Assembly: GCA_000024525.1 (NCBI GenBank)
Contig: CP001769.1
Location: 2,280,001 to 2,344,000 of the forward strand
From: Spirosoma linguale DSM 74
GTDB taxonomy: Bacteria; Bacteroidota; Bacteroidia; Cytophagales; Spirosomataceae
DNA length: 64,000 bases
Direction of reading: 5' to 3'
Both the position numbers and the translations under genes were made by a program. The notes beneath the pieces were generated by a model, which saw only the letters and a program-made list of their open reading frames with translations, was not told the DNA's origin and ran no database searches. This document shows, piece by piece, positions 17,181-26,596 of this stretch; the stretch's first letter is position 1, and each line of letters begins with the position of its first letter.

Positions 17181-19574
17181 ATGGGCTGCATAGACAACTA
17201 CTTCCGGGGAGAATGGGCTAATCTATTTATTGTAGGGTTACTAATCTCCGGGCTGTTGGGGAGTCCGGCACAGGCGCAGTTGAGTCAAAGCTATTCGAAC
17301 TGGTATTTTGGCGAGGGTGCCGGGGTGACGTTCAGCGGAGGAACCGGGCAGACCCTCACGGATGGAAATCTGCATACCCGTGAAGGCTGTGCATCCGTAT
17401 CCAATGAAAAAGGACAGCTGCTTTTCTACACCGACGGGAGTACGATCTGGAATCGAAATCATGCGGTCATGTCTGGTGCTACGGGGCTGGGCGGGAGTAG
17501 TGCCAGTACCCAGTCTGCCCTTATTGTACCGTACCAGAACAGCACCGGGCGATTTTATGTGTTCTCCGTATCGCCCGCTACGGGTGTGCAATATGCCATC
17601 GTTAACATGACCCTGGCCGGTGGTATGGGTGGTCTGGAAACGAAAAATAAGGTGGTAACCGCTTCGTCTACCGAAAAAATTACCGCCATCAGGCACTGTA
17701 ATAACCTTAATAGCTGGATTATCACCCACGAGAAAGGTAATAATGTTTTCCGGGTTAACCTCCTTAATGATAACGGGTTGATTCCTGACGCTACTCAATA
17801 CGCCGTTGGTAGTGTGCACCAGCAAAGCAAAGGATACATGAAACCTTCTCATGATGGCAAAAAGCTGGCAGTGGCGGTGTCGGACGGTACAACGGGCGGA
17901 TTTCTGGAAGTGCTCAATTTTGACAATAAGACGGGCGCTATTTCAAACCCGGCAAAACTGACTGACCCAGCCATTGATGGTGCTTATGGGGTTGAGTTTT
18001 CGGGCGACAATACCCTTATTTATCTCTCGACATTAGTCAATAAAAAAATATACCAGATCAGCGCCGATAAGCTGGCAGTTAACGCCACATTGTCCGTTCA
18101 GCTACAGCAGAATAGCTCGAAAGGCGTAGGGGCGTTGCAACTGGCTGTCGACGGCAGGATTTACGGAGCGTTGCCGGACCAGGAGTACCTGATGGCGATT
18201 AACCAGCCAAATCAGGCTGGGCCGGGTTGCGGGCTTGTCTCGCAGGGTATTTACCTGGGAGGTAAAACGAGTGCAGCCGGCCTGCCGTTTGTGCTGGATG
18301 AACAAACGCCTTTACCACCCGCCGTGACAGTTGCAGTACAGAAACTTGCCGACTGTAATAAGTTCCAACTCGACGCCAGGGTGCTGAATCTGGATCTGGC
18401 GTACATTATTTACCAGTGGTATGTTGATGGAAATGCCGTTACGGGGGCTACCGGAGCATCCCTGCAACCCATGAAGTCGGGGCGGTATTCGGTTAAAATC
18501 CGGGAAACAAAATGCCGGGATGTTCAGCTCACATCGGCTGAAGTGCCTGTAACGCTGGTTGATGCAAATCCTAAGGTAACGGCTATTCCAGACTCCTGCG
18601 GCACTTTTTCGCTGGTGGCTCACGCTACAGGGGGTGTTGTGAAGTGGACAGGGCCCGGCATTGAACCGGCCCGCAGCCAGTTGGATTCAATTATTGTTTC
18701 AGCCGTCAACGGAAGCCAGACGTATCAGGTGCGGGTCAGTAGTCGGGACGATTCTACCTGCTTCACCCAAAAGAGTGTACCGGTCAGTTTCAGAACTCCA
18801 TCCCCTTACCAGATTTTGCCATCGGCCCGGAGCAAATGTGGAGATACGCTGGTCATCAATGCTCCGCCAACCTCCGACTGGAATACATTCCGGTGGCGGC
18901 TTCCCGATGGCAGCTCTCTGCCCGGATCGACGGTTACCGCCCAACGTAGTGGAATCTATCACCTTATGGCACTAAGTACCGCTACGGGTTGTAAAAGTGA
19001 ATCGGATGTCTCTGTTTCACTTTACCCCAATCCGGCCGTAAACCTGCCAAACCGCAGGCTGGATACCTGTTTCACAACGAACCCATCCGCTCTACTCCGG
19101 CTGGACGCGGGTGCGGTACCAAATGGCCTCTATACCTGGGTAAGAGAAGGGACTGTTATTGGAAACAGCCAGCTACAGACGGTAGATGACTATGGTGTTT
19201 ATCGCGTAACCGTCCGCACACCGGCCGGGTGTATGGCCAGTGATTCGGTACGTATTCTGTCTAGCTGCCCACCGCTGCCGCCCATGTTGAGTATGCCAGA
19301 CGCCTTTTCACCCAATGGCGATGCTATGAATGACGACCTGGTGATCTACGCGTCGGGAATCGATCAGGCAAACTTATTTATTTATAATCGCTGGGGTGAA
19401 GTGGTGTACATGATTTCGGAAGCGACACCAACCCCTTCTGGGTGGCACACCTGGGATGGAACGTACAAAGGCCAACCGGTGGAAGGAGGAACATATACGT
19501 ACCGACTGGAGCTGAAACGCGCATCATTTGTGAAGCCTGTTGTACGACAGGGCATCATTCAGTTGATCCGGTAA
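17181..19574 (+). CDS. Large secreted protein with gliding-type (T9SS type B) C-terminal domain
   Basis: A 797-residue exported protein. A signal peptide (about residues 1-33, ending A-Q-A-Q) precedes a region of about 340 residues that looks like a beta-propeller (W-Y-F-G-E-G-A-G-V-T-F at the start, repeated S-x-D-G/K-L-A-V strands). Cys-containing immunoglobulin-like modules fill about 370-700. The last 95 residues contain P-D-A-F-S-P-N-G-D-A-M-N-D, F-I-Y-N-R-W-G-E-V-V and G-G-T-Y-T-Y-R-L-E-L, the gliding motility-associated C-terminal domain that directs secretion through type IX machinery. The protein is likely surface-exposed or released; its ligand is unknown. Confidence 0.88.
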   Translation: MGCIDNYFRGEWANLFIVGLLISGLLGSPAQAQLSQSYSNWYFGEGAGVTFSGGTGQTLTDGNLHTREGCASVSNEKGQLLFYTDGSTIWNRNHAVMSGATGLGGSSASTQSALIVPYQNSTGRFYVFSVSPATGVQYAIVNMTLAGGMGGLETKNKVVTASSTEKITAIRHCNNLNSWIITHEKGNNVFRVNLLNDNGLIPDATQYAVGSVHQQSKGYMKPSHDGKKLAVAVSDGTTGGFLEVLNFDNKTGAISNPAKLTDPAIDGAYGVEFSGDNTLIYLSTLVNKKIYQISADKLAVNATLSVQLQQNSSKGVGALQLAVDGRIYGALPDQEYLMAINQPNQAGPGCGLVSQGIYLGGKTSAAGLPFVLDEQTPLPPAVTVAVQKLADCNKFQLDARVLNLDLAYIIYQWYVDGNAVTGATGASLQPMKSGRYSVKIRETKCRDVQLTSAEVPVTLVDANPKVTAIPDSCGTFSLVAHATGGVVKWTGPGIEPARSQLDSIIVSAVNGSQTYQVRVSSRDDSTCFTQKSVPVSFRTPSPYQILPSARSKCGDTLVINAPPTSDWNTFRWRLPDGSSLPGSTVTAQRSGIYHLMALSTATGCKSESDVSVSLYPNPAVNLPNRRLDTCFTTNPSALLRLDAGAVPNGLYTWVREGTVIGNSQLQTVDDYGVYRVTVRTPAGCMASDSVRILSSCPPLPPMLSMPDAFSPNGDAMNDDLVIYASGIDQANLFIYNRWGEVVYMISEATPTPSGWHTWDGTYKGQPVEGGTYTYRLELKRASFVKPVVRQGIIQLIR

Positions 19575-19718
19575 AGAACCGGTATATAAAGCGGAGCTGA
19601 CCGCCTTGTCAAATTTTCTGGCCGGTGGTTAGACCGGCCCCCCATCCTGCTTTAGCTAAGGTGGGCTCAGGCCGATGAATGAGTTGTAAAAACGCATCTG
19701 AATAATCCTCAAAAATTC

Positions 19719-22475
19719 ATGTTTCCACTTCTAAATTATCTTACGCTCGGTGGTGCTGTGGTTAGCGTCTTAGGGTTGCTGGGGAGTGAGTCTGGTAAAC
19801 TGAGCCAACCTGCCTCAAAAGCTGGAATGGCGCAGGTCGACACGACGAAGCGGCCGGAGGAAAATCGCTTTACCAAAACGGTTCTGTCCAACGACCTGAA
19901 CGAGCCTATGGAACTGGCCGTTGCTCCCGATGGCCGGGTGTTCTTCGTTGAACGGGGCGGGAAGTTTTACATGTACGACCCGGCGCAGAAGAAAACCCGG
20001 TTGCTCTATGACTTTCCGGTTAAAGCCGTCGAGAAGTACCTGAATGGGCTGCTTGGCATGACCATCGATCCGAATTTCAGCCAAAACCATTACCTGTATT
20101 TCTTTTACACCATACAGGATAAAGACCAGACAAGGCAGCGGATCGCCCGGTTCGTGATGAACAACGATAATACGCTCGATATTGCCAGTGAAAAATCAAT
20201 CATTGAATTTCCGATTGATCTCGAAGTGAGCGCGCATACGGGTGGCTCGATGGCCTGGGATACGCACGGCAACCTCTTTATTTCAACCGGCGATAACACC
20301 GTACCCTTCGAATCGAACGGATTTGCGCCCATCGACGAGCGGGCTGGCAGACTAACGTTCGATGCGCAGCGGTCGGCGGGGAATCCGAACGATCTGCGGG
20401 GTAAAATCCTGCGGATTCATGTTGAAGCCGACGGGTCTTACACCATCCCGGAGGGGAATCTGTTCCCGAAAGGAACCCCCGGAACACGCCCGGAAATTTA
20501 TGTGATGGGTTGCCGAAATCCGTACCGTATTTCGGTCGATCCGGCTACGTCCATCGTCTACTGGGGCGAAATTGGGCCGGACTCCGGCACCGACGGGCCA
20601 CAGGGGCCACGCGGATACGATGAGTTTAATCAGGCAAAAAAAGCCGGCAACTACGGCTGGCCATATTTTGTGGGCGATAGCAAAGCGTATCACCAGTACG
20701 ATTTCGCCAGTAAAAACGTTGGGTCGCTGTTCGACCCGGCGGCACCGGTCAATAACTCACCCAATAATACCGGTGCCAAACAACTCCCGCCAACGACCAA
20801 AGCGATGGTGTGGTACCCGTATAACAAATCGGACGAGTTTCCTGAACTGGGTCTTGGCGGTCGTTGTGCCATGGGCGGGCCTGTATATCATTACAACGCG
20901 GCACTCCAGTCGAAAACGAAGATACCGGCTTATTACGACAAAGCCCTGTTTATGTACGACTGGATGCGGAACTGGGTCTTTGCTGTGCGGCTTGACGATC
21001 AGCAAAATTTTCAGTCGATGGAGCGGTTTATGCCCGCAACGGGCGACTTCCGGCGACCTGTCGATATGGAAATCGGCCCCGAAGGCTCCTTTTATATGCT
21101 GGAATACGGGTCGGTTTACGGCATCGACAACGACGATGCACGGCTGGTTCGAATTGATTTCAATCCCGGCAACCGGACACCCGTAGCGAAAGTGGCCGCC
21201 ATTGATACGATTGGCCTGGCTCCGTTAACGGTCGCGTTTAAGAACAAGAGTTACGATTACGACAAAACGGACAAACTGCGTTACCAATGGCGATTTGAAG
21301 GTAATAAAGTAGCCTCGACCGAAGCGAACCCGACCTACACCTTCCGCAAAAATGGGATATATAACGCCTTGCTGACCGTTACGGACCAATCCGGGAAATC
21401 CAGCACCGACACGCTGACCATTAAAGTGGGTAACCGGATGCCGCAGGTTACCATTGCTACCACGGACAATAGTACCTTTTTCTTCCCGGATCAAACCCCA
21501 CTCCGGTATTCCGTAGCGGTATCCGATCAGGAGGATAAAGTGATTGACCGGAAAAAAGTAAACGTGGCGCTGACCTACATTCCCAAACTAGCCGGTAACG
21601 ACCAGCCGATGGGCCACCAGCAAATTTCGGCTTCGTATAACCTGGGCAAGTCACTGATTGCCGGGAGCGACTGCAAAGCCTGCCACCAGGTAGCTGCCAA
21701 ATCCGTTGGGCCATCTTTTACGGAAGTCGCCAAAAAATACCAGGGTGATAAGACCGCTACCGCCAAACTGGCCAATAAGATTATCATTGGGGGCGGTGGT
21801 GTGTGGGGTGAACATGCCATGAGTGCTCATCCGCAGCTCTCGCGGGAGGAAACAACCGAAATGGTAAAATATATTTTCTCGCTGGCCAATCAGCCCACAG
21901 ACAACCGGCTTCCGCAGCAGGGCAGTCTGGTCCTTAAAGATCACGTCGGTAATGAAGCCCAGAGCCGGTATATCCTGACCGCATCCTATACCGACAAAGG
22001 AAGTGTAGGAGCCCCTATGCCGAAACTGGCACTTACGAAAAACGACGTGCTGGTGTTACGCCCGGCTAAAGTGCTCGGTGCCGAAGCTGATTCGGTCTAC
22101 AAAATGTCGAAGCAGGGCCGACGGCTGGGGAACGCCAAACATGCGTCGTACTTTGTACTGAAAGGCATCGACCTGAAAGACATTGACCAACTCACCTATC
22201 ACTATTCGTCGAAGGACGAAACGGCCACGATCAATGTTCATACCGATTCGCCAACGGGGCCGGTGATCAGCACACTGAACTACGCGCCAACGGGCGAATG
22301 GAGAAACTACTCGGATGCGAGTACCCCCATCCAGAATCCGGGCGGTAAGCACGATCTGTATTTTGTGTTCGACAAGCCCGGCAGCCCTGATAAGCCGCTT
22401 ATTTCGCTGGAATGGCTCCAGTTTAAACGCAAAGAGATGGCTGCGAGCGCCGTTAATAAAACCTCTGGAAAATAA
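19719..22475 (+). CDS. PQQ-type sugar dehydrogenase fused to PKD, cytochrome c and CBM-like modules
   Basis: A 918-residue exported multidomain enzyme. After a signal-like N-terminus, residues about 50-485 form a soluble-glucose-dehydrogenase-type beta-propeller (N-D-L-N-E-P-M-E-L-A-V, H-T-G-G-S-M-A, G-C-R-N-P-Y-R, F-M-Y-D-W-M-R-N-W). A PKD domain spans about 490-575. A cytochrome c domain follows with the haem-binding C652-K-A-C655-H656 and a downstream M-S-A-H-P segment. The last 170 residues resemble a carbohydrate-binding beta-sandwich (CBM6 type). The haem domain could accept electrons from sugar oxidation inside the same chain. A related propeller gene follows 94 bp on. Confidence 0.88.
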   Translation: MFPLLNYLTLGGAVVSVLGLLGSESGKLSQPASKAGMAQVDTTKRPEENRFTKTVLSNDLNEPMELAVAPDGRVFFVERGGKFYMYDPAQKKTRLLYDFPVKAVEKYLNGLLGMTIDPNFSQNHYLYFFYTIQDKDQTRQRIARFVMNNDNTLDIASEKSIIEFPIDLEVSAHTGGSMAWDTHGNLFISTGDNTVPFESNGFAPIDERAGRLTFDAQRSAGNPNDLRGKILRIHVEADGSYTIPEGNLFPKGTPGTRPEIYVMGCRNPYRISVDPATSIVYWGEIGPDSGTDGPQGPRGYDEFNQAKKAGNYGWPYFVGDSKAYHQYDFASKNVGSLFDPAAPVNNSPNNTGAKQLPPTTKAMVWYPYNKSDEFPELGLGGRCAMGGPVYHYNAALQSKTKIPAYYDKALFMYDWMRNWVFAVRLDDQQNFQSMERFMPATGDFRRPVDMEIGPEGSFYMLEYGSVYGIDNDDARLVRIDFNPGNRTPVAKVAAIDTIGLAPLTVAFKNKSYDYDKTDKLRYQWRFEGNKVASTEANPTYTFRKNGIYNALLTVTDQSGKSSTDTLTIKVGNRMPQVTIATTDNSTFFFPDQTPLRYSVAVSDQEDKVIDRKKVNVALTYIPKLAGNDQPMGHQQISASYNLGKSLIAGSDCKACHQVAAKSVGPSFTEVAKKYQGDKTATAKLANKIIIGGGGVWGEHAMSAHPQLSREETTEMVKYIFSLANQPTDNRLPQQGSLVLKDHVGNEAQSRYILTASYTDKGSVGAPMPKLALTKNDVLVLRPAKVLGAEADSVYKMSKQGRRLGNAKHASYFVLKGIDLKDIDQLTYHYSSKDETATINVHTDSPTGPVISTLNYAPTGEWRNYSDASTPIQNPGGKHDLYFVFDKPGSPDKPLISLEWLQFKRKEMAASAVNKTSGK

Positions 22476-22483
22476 ACAAGAAG

Positions 22484-22520
22484 CCGTGCTGCATCGCCGG
22501 ATTTGGCGGGTGCGGCACGG
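22484..22520 (+). terminator. Strong hairpin between the two PQQ-type genes
   Basis: Arms 22484-22498 and 22505-22520 pair with two G-U wobbles and one bulge around a 6-base loop. No T-tract follows, so it may only attenuate transcription into the second gene or stabilise the first mRNA. Confidence 0.5.
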
Positions 22521-22569
22521 GTCTACTGCTCTTACTCATAAATAAGCAAATACCGATTACCCCCAATCC

Positions 22570-23883
22570 ATGAACAAATCTTTTGTAGTAATTACCTGTC
22601 TGGCCACGTCTTTGTTGACGCTGAACGGTGTGTCTGGGTACCCCACCAAACCGCCCGTAAAAGTTGCCGCTAATGCGAAGAAATCAATTACCGGAGCAGA
22701 TGTGAAGCTACCCGCTGGCTTTTCGGCCACCGTCGTAGCGGAAGAAGTAGGAGCAGCCCGGCATATCGTCGTTACGAAAACCGGCGATATTTATGTGAAA
22801 CTGGCCAAGCTAAAGGACGGTAAGGGCATCTACCGCTTGCGCGATACCAATAAAGATGGCGTAGTCGATGAGCGGACGGGCTTTGGCGATTATCCAGGCA
22901 CGGGTATTTTCATTCGGAATGGGTATTTGTATACCTCGTCCAATAACAGCATTTTCCGGTATAAGCTGAATGAAAATCAGGAAGTGGTCAACCCGGATGC
23001 GCCCGAGAAACTGGTATCCGGGCTGCGGGAAAAAGACCGCGATAAGTCGAAGTCCATTGCCGTCGACAATCAGGGCAATATTTACGTCAACATCGCTTCG
23101 GATAACGACGCCTGCCGCGAGGCCGGAACGGGAAAAGGCTTGATGCCCTGCCCACTGCTCGACTCGGCGGCTGGTATCTGGCGGTTTAAAGCTGATGTGC
23201 CTGATCAGCCCTTCTCCAGCGGTGTACGATTTGCTACCGGCCTGAAAAACGTTGTAGGGCTGGACTGGAATAATAAAACCAACTCCCTGTTCGTACTTCA
23301 GCACGGCCGGGGTAAGTTCGATGATTTCTACCCACAGTATTACACGCCTAAACAGAGCGCTGAGCTACCCGCTGAGACGATGTATGAAGTGCATCAGGGC
23401 GACGATGCAGGCTGGCCTTACGTTTATTACGACCATTTCCAGAAAAAGAAAATTCTGGCTCCGGAGTATGGTGGTGATGGCAAGAAAACCGGAACGGCCA
23501 AAACGATCAATCCGGTGGCCGCTTTCCCAGCGCACATGGGTCCTAATGGGCTGCTATTCTATACCGGAACGGCTTTCCCGGAGAAGTACCGCAATGGGGC
23601 GTTTATTGCCTTCCATGCGCAGTCGCAGGAGTTGCATAAGGGCTATTTGATTGGCTTTGTTCCGTTCAAAAACGGCAAGCCATCGGGTCCGTGGGAAATC
23701 TTTGCCGATAATTTTGCTGGTACGGATCTGGTGAAGCCAACGGGCCCCGTTCAGCACCGGCCCTGCGGTCTGGCACAAGGCCCCGACGGTTCACTGTATG
23801 TGACCGACGACTTGAATGGAACGCTGTTTAAGATCAGTTACCAGGCAGCAAACCATAAAGCAACCGCGTCGTCTAAGAAGTAA
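22570..23883 (+). CDS. Sorbosone-dehydrogenase-like PQQ-type beta-propeller protein
   Basis: A 437-residue exported protein with a signal peptide of about 23 residues. It keeps the propeller motifs of the L-sorbosone/aldose dehydrogenase group: L-P-A-G-F-S-A-T-V-V near residue 45, G-D-I-Y-V-K-L, G-L-K-N-V-V-G-L-D-W-N, H-Q-G-D-D-A-G-W-P-Y and H-R-P-C-G-L-A-Q-G-P-D-G-S-L-Y-V. It should oxidise a sugar or aldehyde in the periplasm with PQQ. It has no cytochrome domain, unlike the gene before it, with which it may share a transcript. A clean terminator follows. Confidence 0.87.
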   Translation: MNKSFVVITCLATSLLTLNGVSGYPTKPPVKVAANAKKSITGADVKLPAGFSATVVAEEVGAARHIVVTKTGDIYVKLAKLKDGKGIYRLRDTNKDGVVDERTGFGDYPGTGIFIRNGYLYTSSNNSIFRYKLNENQEVVNPDAPEKLVSGLREKDRDKSKSIAVDNQGNIYVNIASDNDACREAGTGKGLMPCPLLDSAAGIWRFKADVPDQPFSSGVRFATGLKNVVGLDWNNKTNSLFVLQHGRGKFDDFYPQYYTPKQSAELPAETMYEVHQGDDAGWPYVYYDHFQKKKILAPEYGGDGKKTGTAKTINPVAAFPAHMGPNGLLFYTGTAFPEKYRNGAFIAFHAQSQELHKGYLIGFVPFKNGKPSGPWEIFADNFAGTDLVKPTGPVQHRPCGLAQGPDGSLYVTDDLNGTLFKISYQAANHKATASSKK

Positions 23884-23922
23884 AGCGTAGCGCCATCATT
23901 GTGGCTAGGTATTGTAATAATG

Positions 23923-23952
23923 AATAGTCCCGGTCAGCGGGACTATTTTTTT
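23923..23952 (+). terminator. Intrinsic terminator after sorbosone-dehydrogenase-like gene
   Basis: A perfect 10 bp stem (23923-23932, 23938-23947) with a 5-base loop runs into a T-tract ending at 23952. Confidence 0.9.
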
Positions 23953-23960
23953 GATCAGGC

Positions 23961-24041
23961 TTACCCCTGCAATGGCAGTTCAATGATAAATTCAGTATTC
24001 TTATCCGCTTCCGAATTTACTTTAATTGAGCCATTATGTCC
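23961..24041 (-). pseudogene. Relic of a histidine kinase C-terminus
   Basis: On the minus strand 26 codons read G-H-N-G-S-I-K-V-N-S, then E-A-D-K-N-T-E-F-I-I-E-L-P-L-Q-G and a TAA stop at 23961-23963. This matches the closing strands of a HATPase_c domain (G-G-x-I-x-V-x-S, then G-T-x-F-x-I-x-L-P). Immediately upstream on that strand is a TAA in frame, and no kinase sequence continues. It is therefore the remaining tail of a kinase gene whose bulk was deleted or displaced. The neighbouring hybrid kinase gene has its own complete ATPase domain, so this is not its end. Confidence 0.75.
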
Positions 24042-24270
24042 TTACAAAAAGAGAGGGTTGATCGGTCGACAGGATTGATGCATTGTTCGGTACGGTAATG
24101 TTCGTGGAAAGATAGTTCTGAATGGTGCGTTAGATGGGTATTGTAAGGCTAGCTAATATCAATGAAGGTCTGGCTTTAAACCCTCTCTATTACTTTAACC
24201 TGATTGCGGTTAAAAGGCTCTTTGTCAAGGTAGCTTGTCGTACTAGGACAGACCTTCTGAATAGGCCAGT

Positions 24271-26277
24271 TTAGCGGGTATTTAAGATAGCCCGGGTTGG
24301 ATTCGGATTTGATAAATAGTCCGTTGGTGTTCTGCCAAAAAACTCTTTGAAGACTGTACTGAAATGAGCTGGGCTTTCATAACCGACCATATAGGCGGCT
24401 TGGGACACATTGTTCCCTAGCCGCATAAACTGCACCGCTCGTTTGAGTCGGTATTGACGGATAAAAACAGCTACCGGCATATTGACAAGCGCTGTCAGCT
24501 TCCGGTGCAGTGTTCTTCTGCTCATACCCACTTCTTTAGCCAGTTCATCAACTCCAAAAGTAGAATCGTCGAGCCGTGCTTCGATCAGGTTATTCAGGGC
24601 GTGCACAAAACTGTCTTTGACCGATTCGGCAGCTACCATGTTCTCCGACAGAATAAGTTCATCGTGATAGTGTTCCCTTAACTTCAGTTGCCTGTCGAGT
24701 AAGTTATTCAGTTTCAGTTTTAGTTCGTCAAGATGAAACGGCTTGGCAATGTAGTCGTCCGCTCCGGTCTGCAACCCTTCCATACGACTGGATTGGGCTG
24801 TTTTCGCCGTCAGCATCAGTACGGCAATATGATCGGTCTCGGCGTTTGCCTTCAGCCGACGGGTCAATTCGAACCCATCCAGACCAGACATCATAATATC
24901 GGTCAGAACAACATCGGGGAGTTCATTGCGGGCGATTTCCCAACCTTCAATGCCATCGTTGGCCGTCATAATCCGACAGCTTTCAGCAAGTTCCCCGGAT
25001 ATAAACGCGCACAATTCCTGATTGTCCTCAACCACCAGAACCAGCGGTTTACCTTTATCCGAAACAGTTTGGGAAAGCACTGGCACCGAAATGTTGTATG
25101 GAGTGGTTATGGGTAGGCCAGGCTCGAGCGAGGTCGTACCATCTGTATCACTTGATGTGGGATAGAGGGGTAGGTTAACGGTGAAAGTAGTACCCGATGG
25201 CTGATCCATGCCATACGGTACGCTTTGTACCTCTACCCGCCCGCCCATCAATTCGGCCAGTTCTTTCACCAGCGACAAACCAATGCCCGTACCGGGATTA
25301 GAGATATATTCTGATTTATGCGCCGGGTTGTTAGGTTCTACCTGATAGAATCGGTTAAATATATACGTCAGTTTTTCAGGCACAATACCCATGCCCGTAT
25401 CTGCCACGACCAACTGAACCCCCGTATCATGATGAGTAACGCGAACATTGATATTACCTTGCTGGGTAAACTTAAGGGCATTTGACAGTAAATTGTGAAC
25501 AATCCGCTCCAATTTACCGGTATCGAACGCATACAGGCTGACTAACTGGCTCTCATATGAGAGGGCCAGCCCTTTTTGTTGGGCTAGTGGTTCGAAAGCT
25601 CTGACAATCTGCCTAACAAAATCACTCAGATTGCCATCGGTTTGCATTAGCGTTAGATGGCCTGATTCCATTTTGGCCAAATCCAGAAGCTGGTTAATCA
25701 GTTGAAGCAACTGCTGCCCATGCCGTTCAACGTTCCGCAGCCCGTTTGATAGGTCCGGGGGGGCTGGATACCGTTGGATGAGTTGCTGTATAGGAGATAG
25801 AATCAGTGTGAGCGGGGTACGTAACTCGTGCGTAATATTGTCGAAAAAACGCGTCTTAAGGGCATCGATTAGTTTTAGGTGATCTGTTTCGCGCAATTGC
25901 CGTATGTGATGCACCGTTTTTTCGATGGTGAGTTCCATATCTGCAAAATCAATTGGTTTACAGATAAAATCGAACGCTCCCCGGTTCATTGCCTGTCGAA
26001 TGTTACTCATATCGTCATAAGCCGATATGATTACGGTGCCCAAAAATGGATTTATGGAGGGGAGTTGAGCCAAAACGGATAGGCCATCTAGTTCAGGCAT
26101 GTTAATATCCAGGAGAACCAAGTCAATATCTGACTCTTGTCGAATCTTCTCTATGGCAGCCCTGCCATTTGTGGCAAAGCGAAACTGATAAACGCCTTGC
26201 TGGATTTTTGATCGAAATTTGCCCAGGAAAACAGGCTGTATATCTTCTTCATCGTCGACGACAAGAATGGTGGTCAT
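24271..26277 (-). CDS. Hybrid REC-HisKA-HATPase-REC-AraC regulator without sensor domain
   Basis: A 668-residue one-protein phosphorelay. An N-terminal receiver (residues 3-120, phospho-Asp57 in V-L-L-D-I-N-M-P) is followed by HisKA with His150 in N-I-T-H-E-L-R-T-P-L, an ATPase domain (N-L-L-S-N-A-L-K-F-T, D-T-G-M-G-I, G-T-G-I-G-L), a second receiver (Asp460 in V-V-L-T-D-I-M-M) and a C-terminal AraC helix-turn-helix (M-S-R-R-T-L-H-R-K-L, G-Y-E-S-P-A-H-F-S-T-V-F-K-E-F-F-G). The start at 26277 gives M-T-T-I-L-V-V-D-D, the usual receiver start; an upstream in-frame start would add 19 hydrophobic residues. Unlike the classical hybrid two-component systems there is no periplasmic sensor, so the first receiver must take a signal from another kinase. 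Confidence 0.9.
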   Translation of the reverse strand: MTTILVVDDEEDIQPVFLGKFRSKIQQGVYQFRFATNGRAAIEKIRQESDIDLVLLDINMPELDGLSVLAQLPSINPFLGTVIISAYDDMSNIRQAMNRGAFDFICKPIDFADMELTIEKTVHHIRQLRETDHLKLIDALKTRFFDNITHELRTPLTLILSPIQQLIQRYPAPPDLSNGLRNVERHGQQLLQLINQLLDLAKMESGHLTLMQTDGNLSDFVRQIVRAFEPLAQQKGLALSYESQLVSLYAFDTGKLERIVHNLLSNALKFTQQGNINVRVTHHDTGVQLVVADTGMGIVPEKLTYIFNRFYQVEPNNPAHKSEYISNPGTGIGLSLVKELAELMGGRVEVQSVPYGMDQPSGTTFTVNLPLYPTSSDTDGTTSLEPGLPITTPYNISVPVLSQTVSDKGKPLVLVVEDNQELCAFISGELAESCRIMTANDGIEGWEIARNELPDVVLTDIMMSGLDGFELTRRLKANAETDHIAVLMLTAKTAQSSRMEGLQTGADDYIAKPFHLDELKLKLNNLLDRQLKLREHYHDELILSENMVAAESVKDSFVHALNNLIEARLDDSTFGVDELAKEVGMSRRTLHRKLTALVNMPVAVFIRQYRLKRAVQFMRLGNNVSQAAYMVGYESPAHFSTVFKEFFGRTPTDYLSNPNPTRAILNTR

Positions 26278-26410
26278 GTAAGGTAATACAGCGGGTTCAT
26301 TAAAATTGAAACAAGTAAATATATAAAAAAACAAATTGTGTTACTTTGACTTTGCTGTATTTGTATAGATTTTTGGTTTTAAAGTATCTATATAGCCGAA
26401 AAGTGGAATA

Positions 26411-26459
26411 AAAAATCCAGGTTTAAAAAAAAGCTACTTTTTTTTAAACCTGGATTTTT
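26411..26459. terminator. Bidirectional 22 bp terminator hairpin
   Basis: A perfect 22 bp stem (26411-26432, 26438-26459) with a 5-base loop; A/T runs at both ends give a U-tract in either direction. Together with the next hairpin it ends the GH36 transcript. Confidence 0.85.
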
Positions 26460-26554
26460 GCTGTTGGAAAAGATCATCGCGTATGATGGATATGATGATC
26501 TTTATTCAGGTATGTGTTAATGAACAGAAATCTAAGGTCATAATTGAACAATTT

Positions 26555-26596
26555 GTTGGCGGTTTCGTAAACGTTAATGTCTATGAAACCGCCAAC
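26555..26596 (-). terminator. 12 bp hairpin downstream of GH36 gene
   Basis: Perfect arms 26555-26566 and 26585-26596 with an 18-base loop, 28 bp beyond the GH36 stop; no T-tract, so it is probably mRNA-end protection or an accessory terminator. Confidence 0.55.

Larger units (their letters stand above)
23884..24270. other. Intergenic region with terminator and gene relic
   Basis: The region holds a plus-strand terminator (23923-23952) and a minus-strand kinase relic (23961-24041). The remaining bases (24042-24270) encode nothing I recognise; a 10-of-11 bp inverted repeat (24049-24059 and 24179-24189) brackets about 120 bp. Confidence 0.55.

Noticed and set aside
19620..19639. 7 bp hairpin after the T9SS protein gene as a terminator
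   Set aside because: A short stem (GGCCGGT/ACCGGCC) without a T-tract; it may be a chance dyad.
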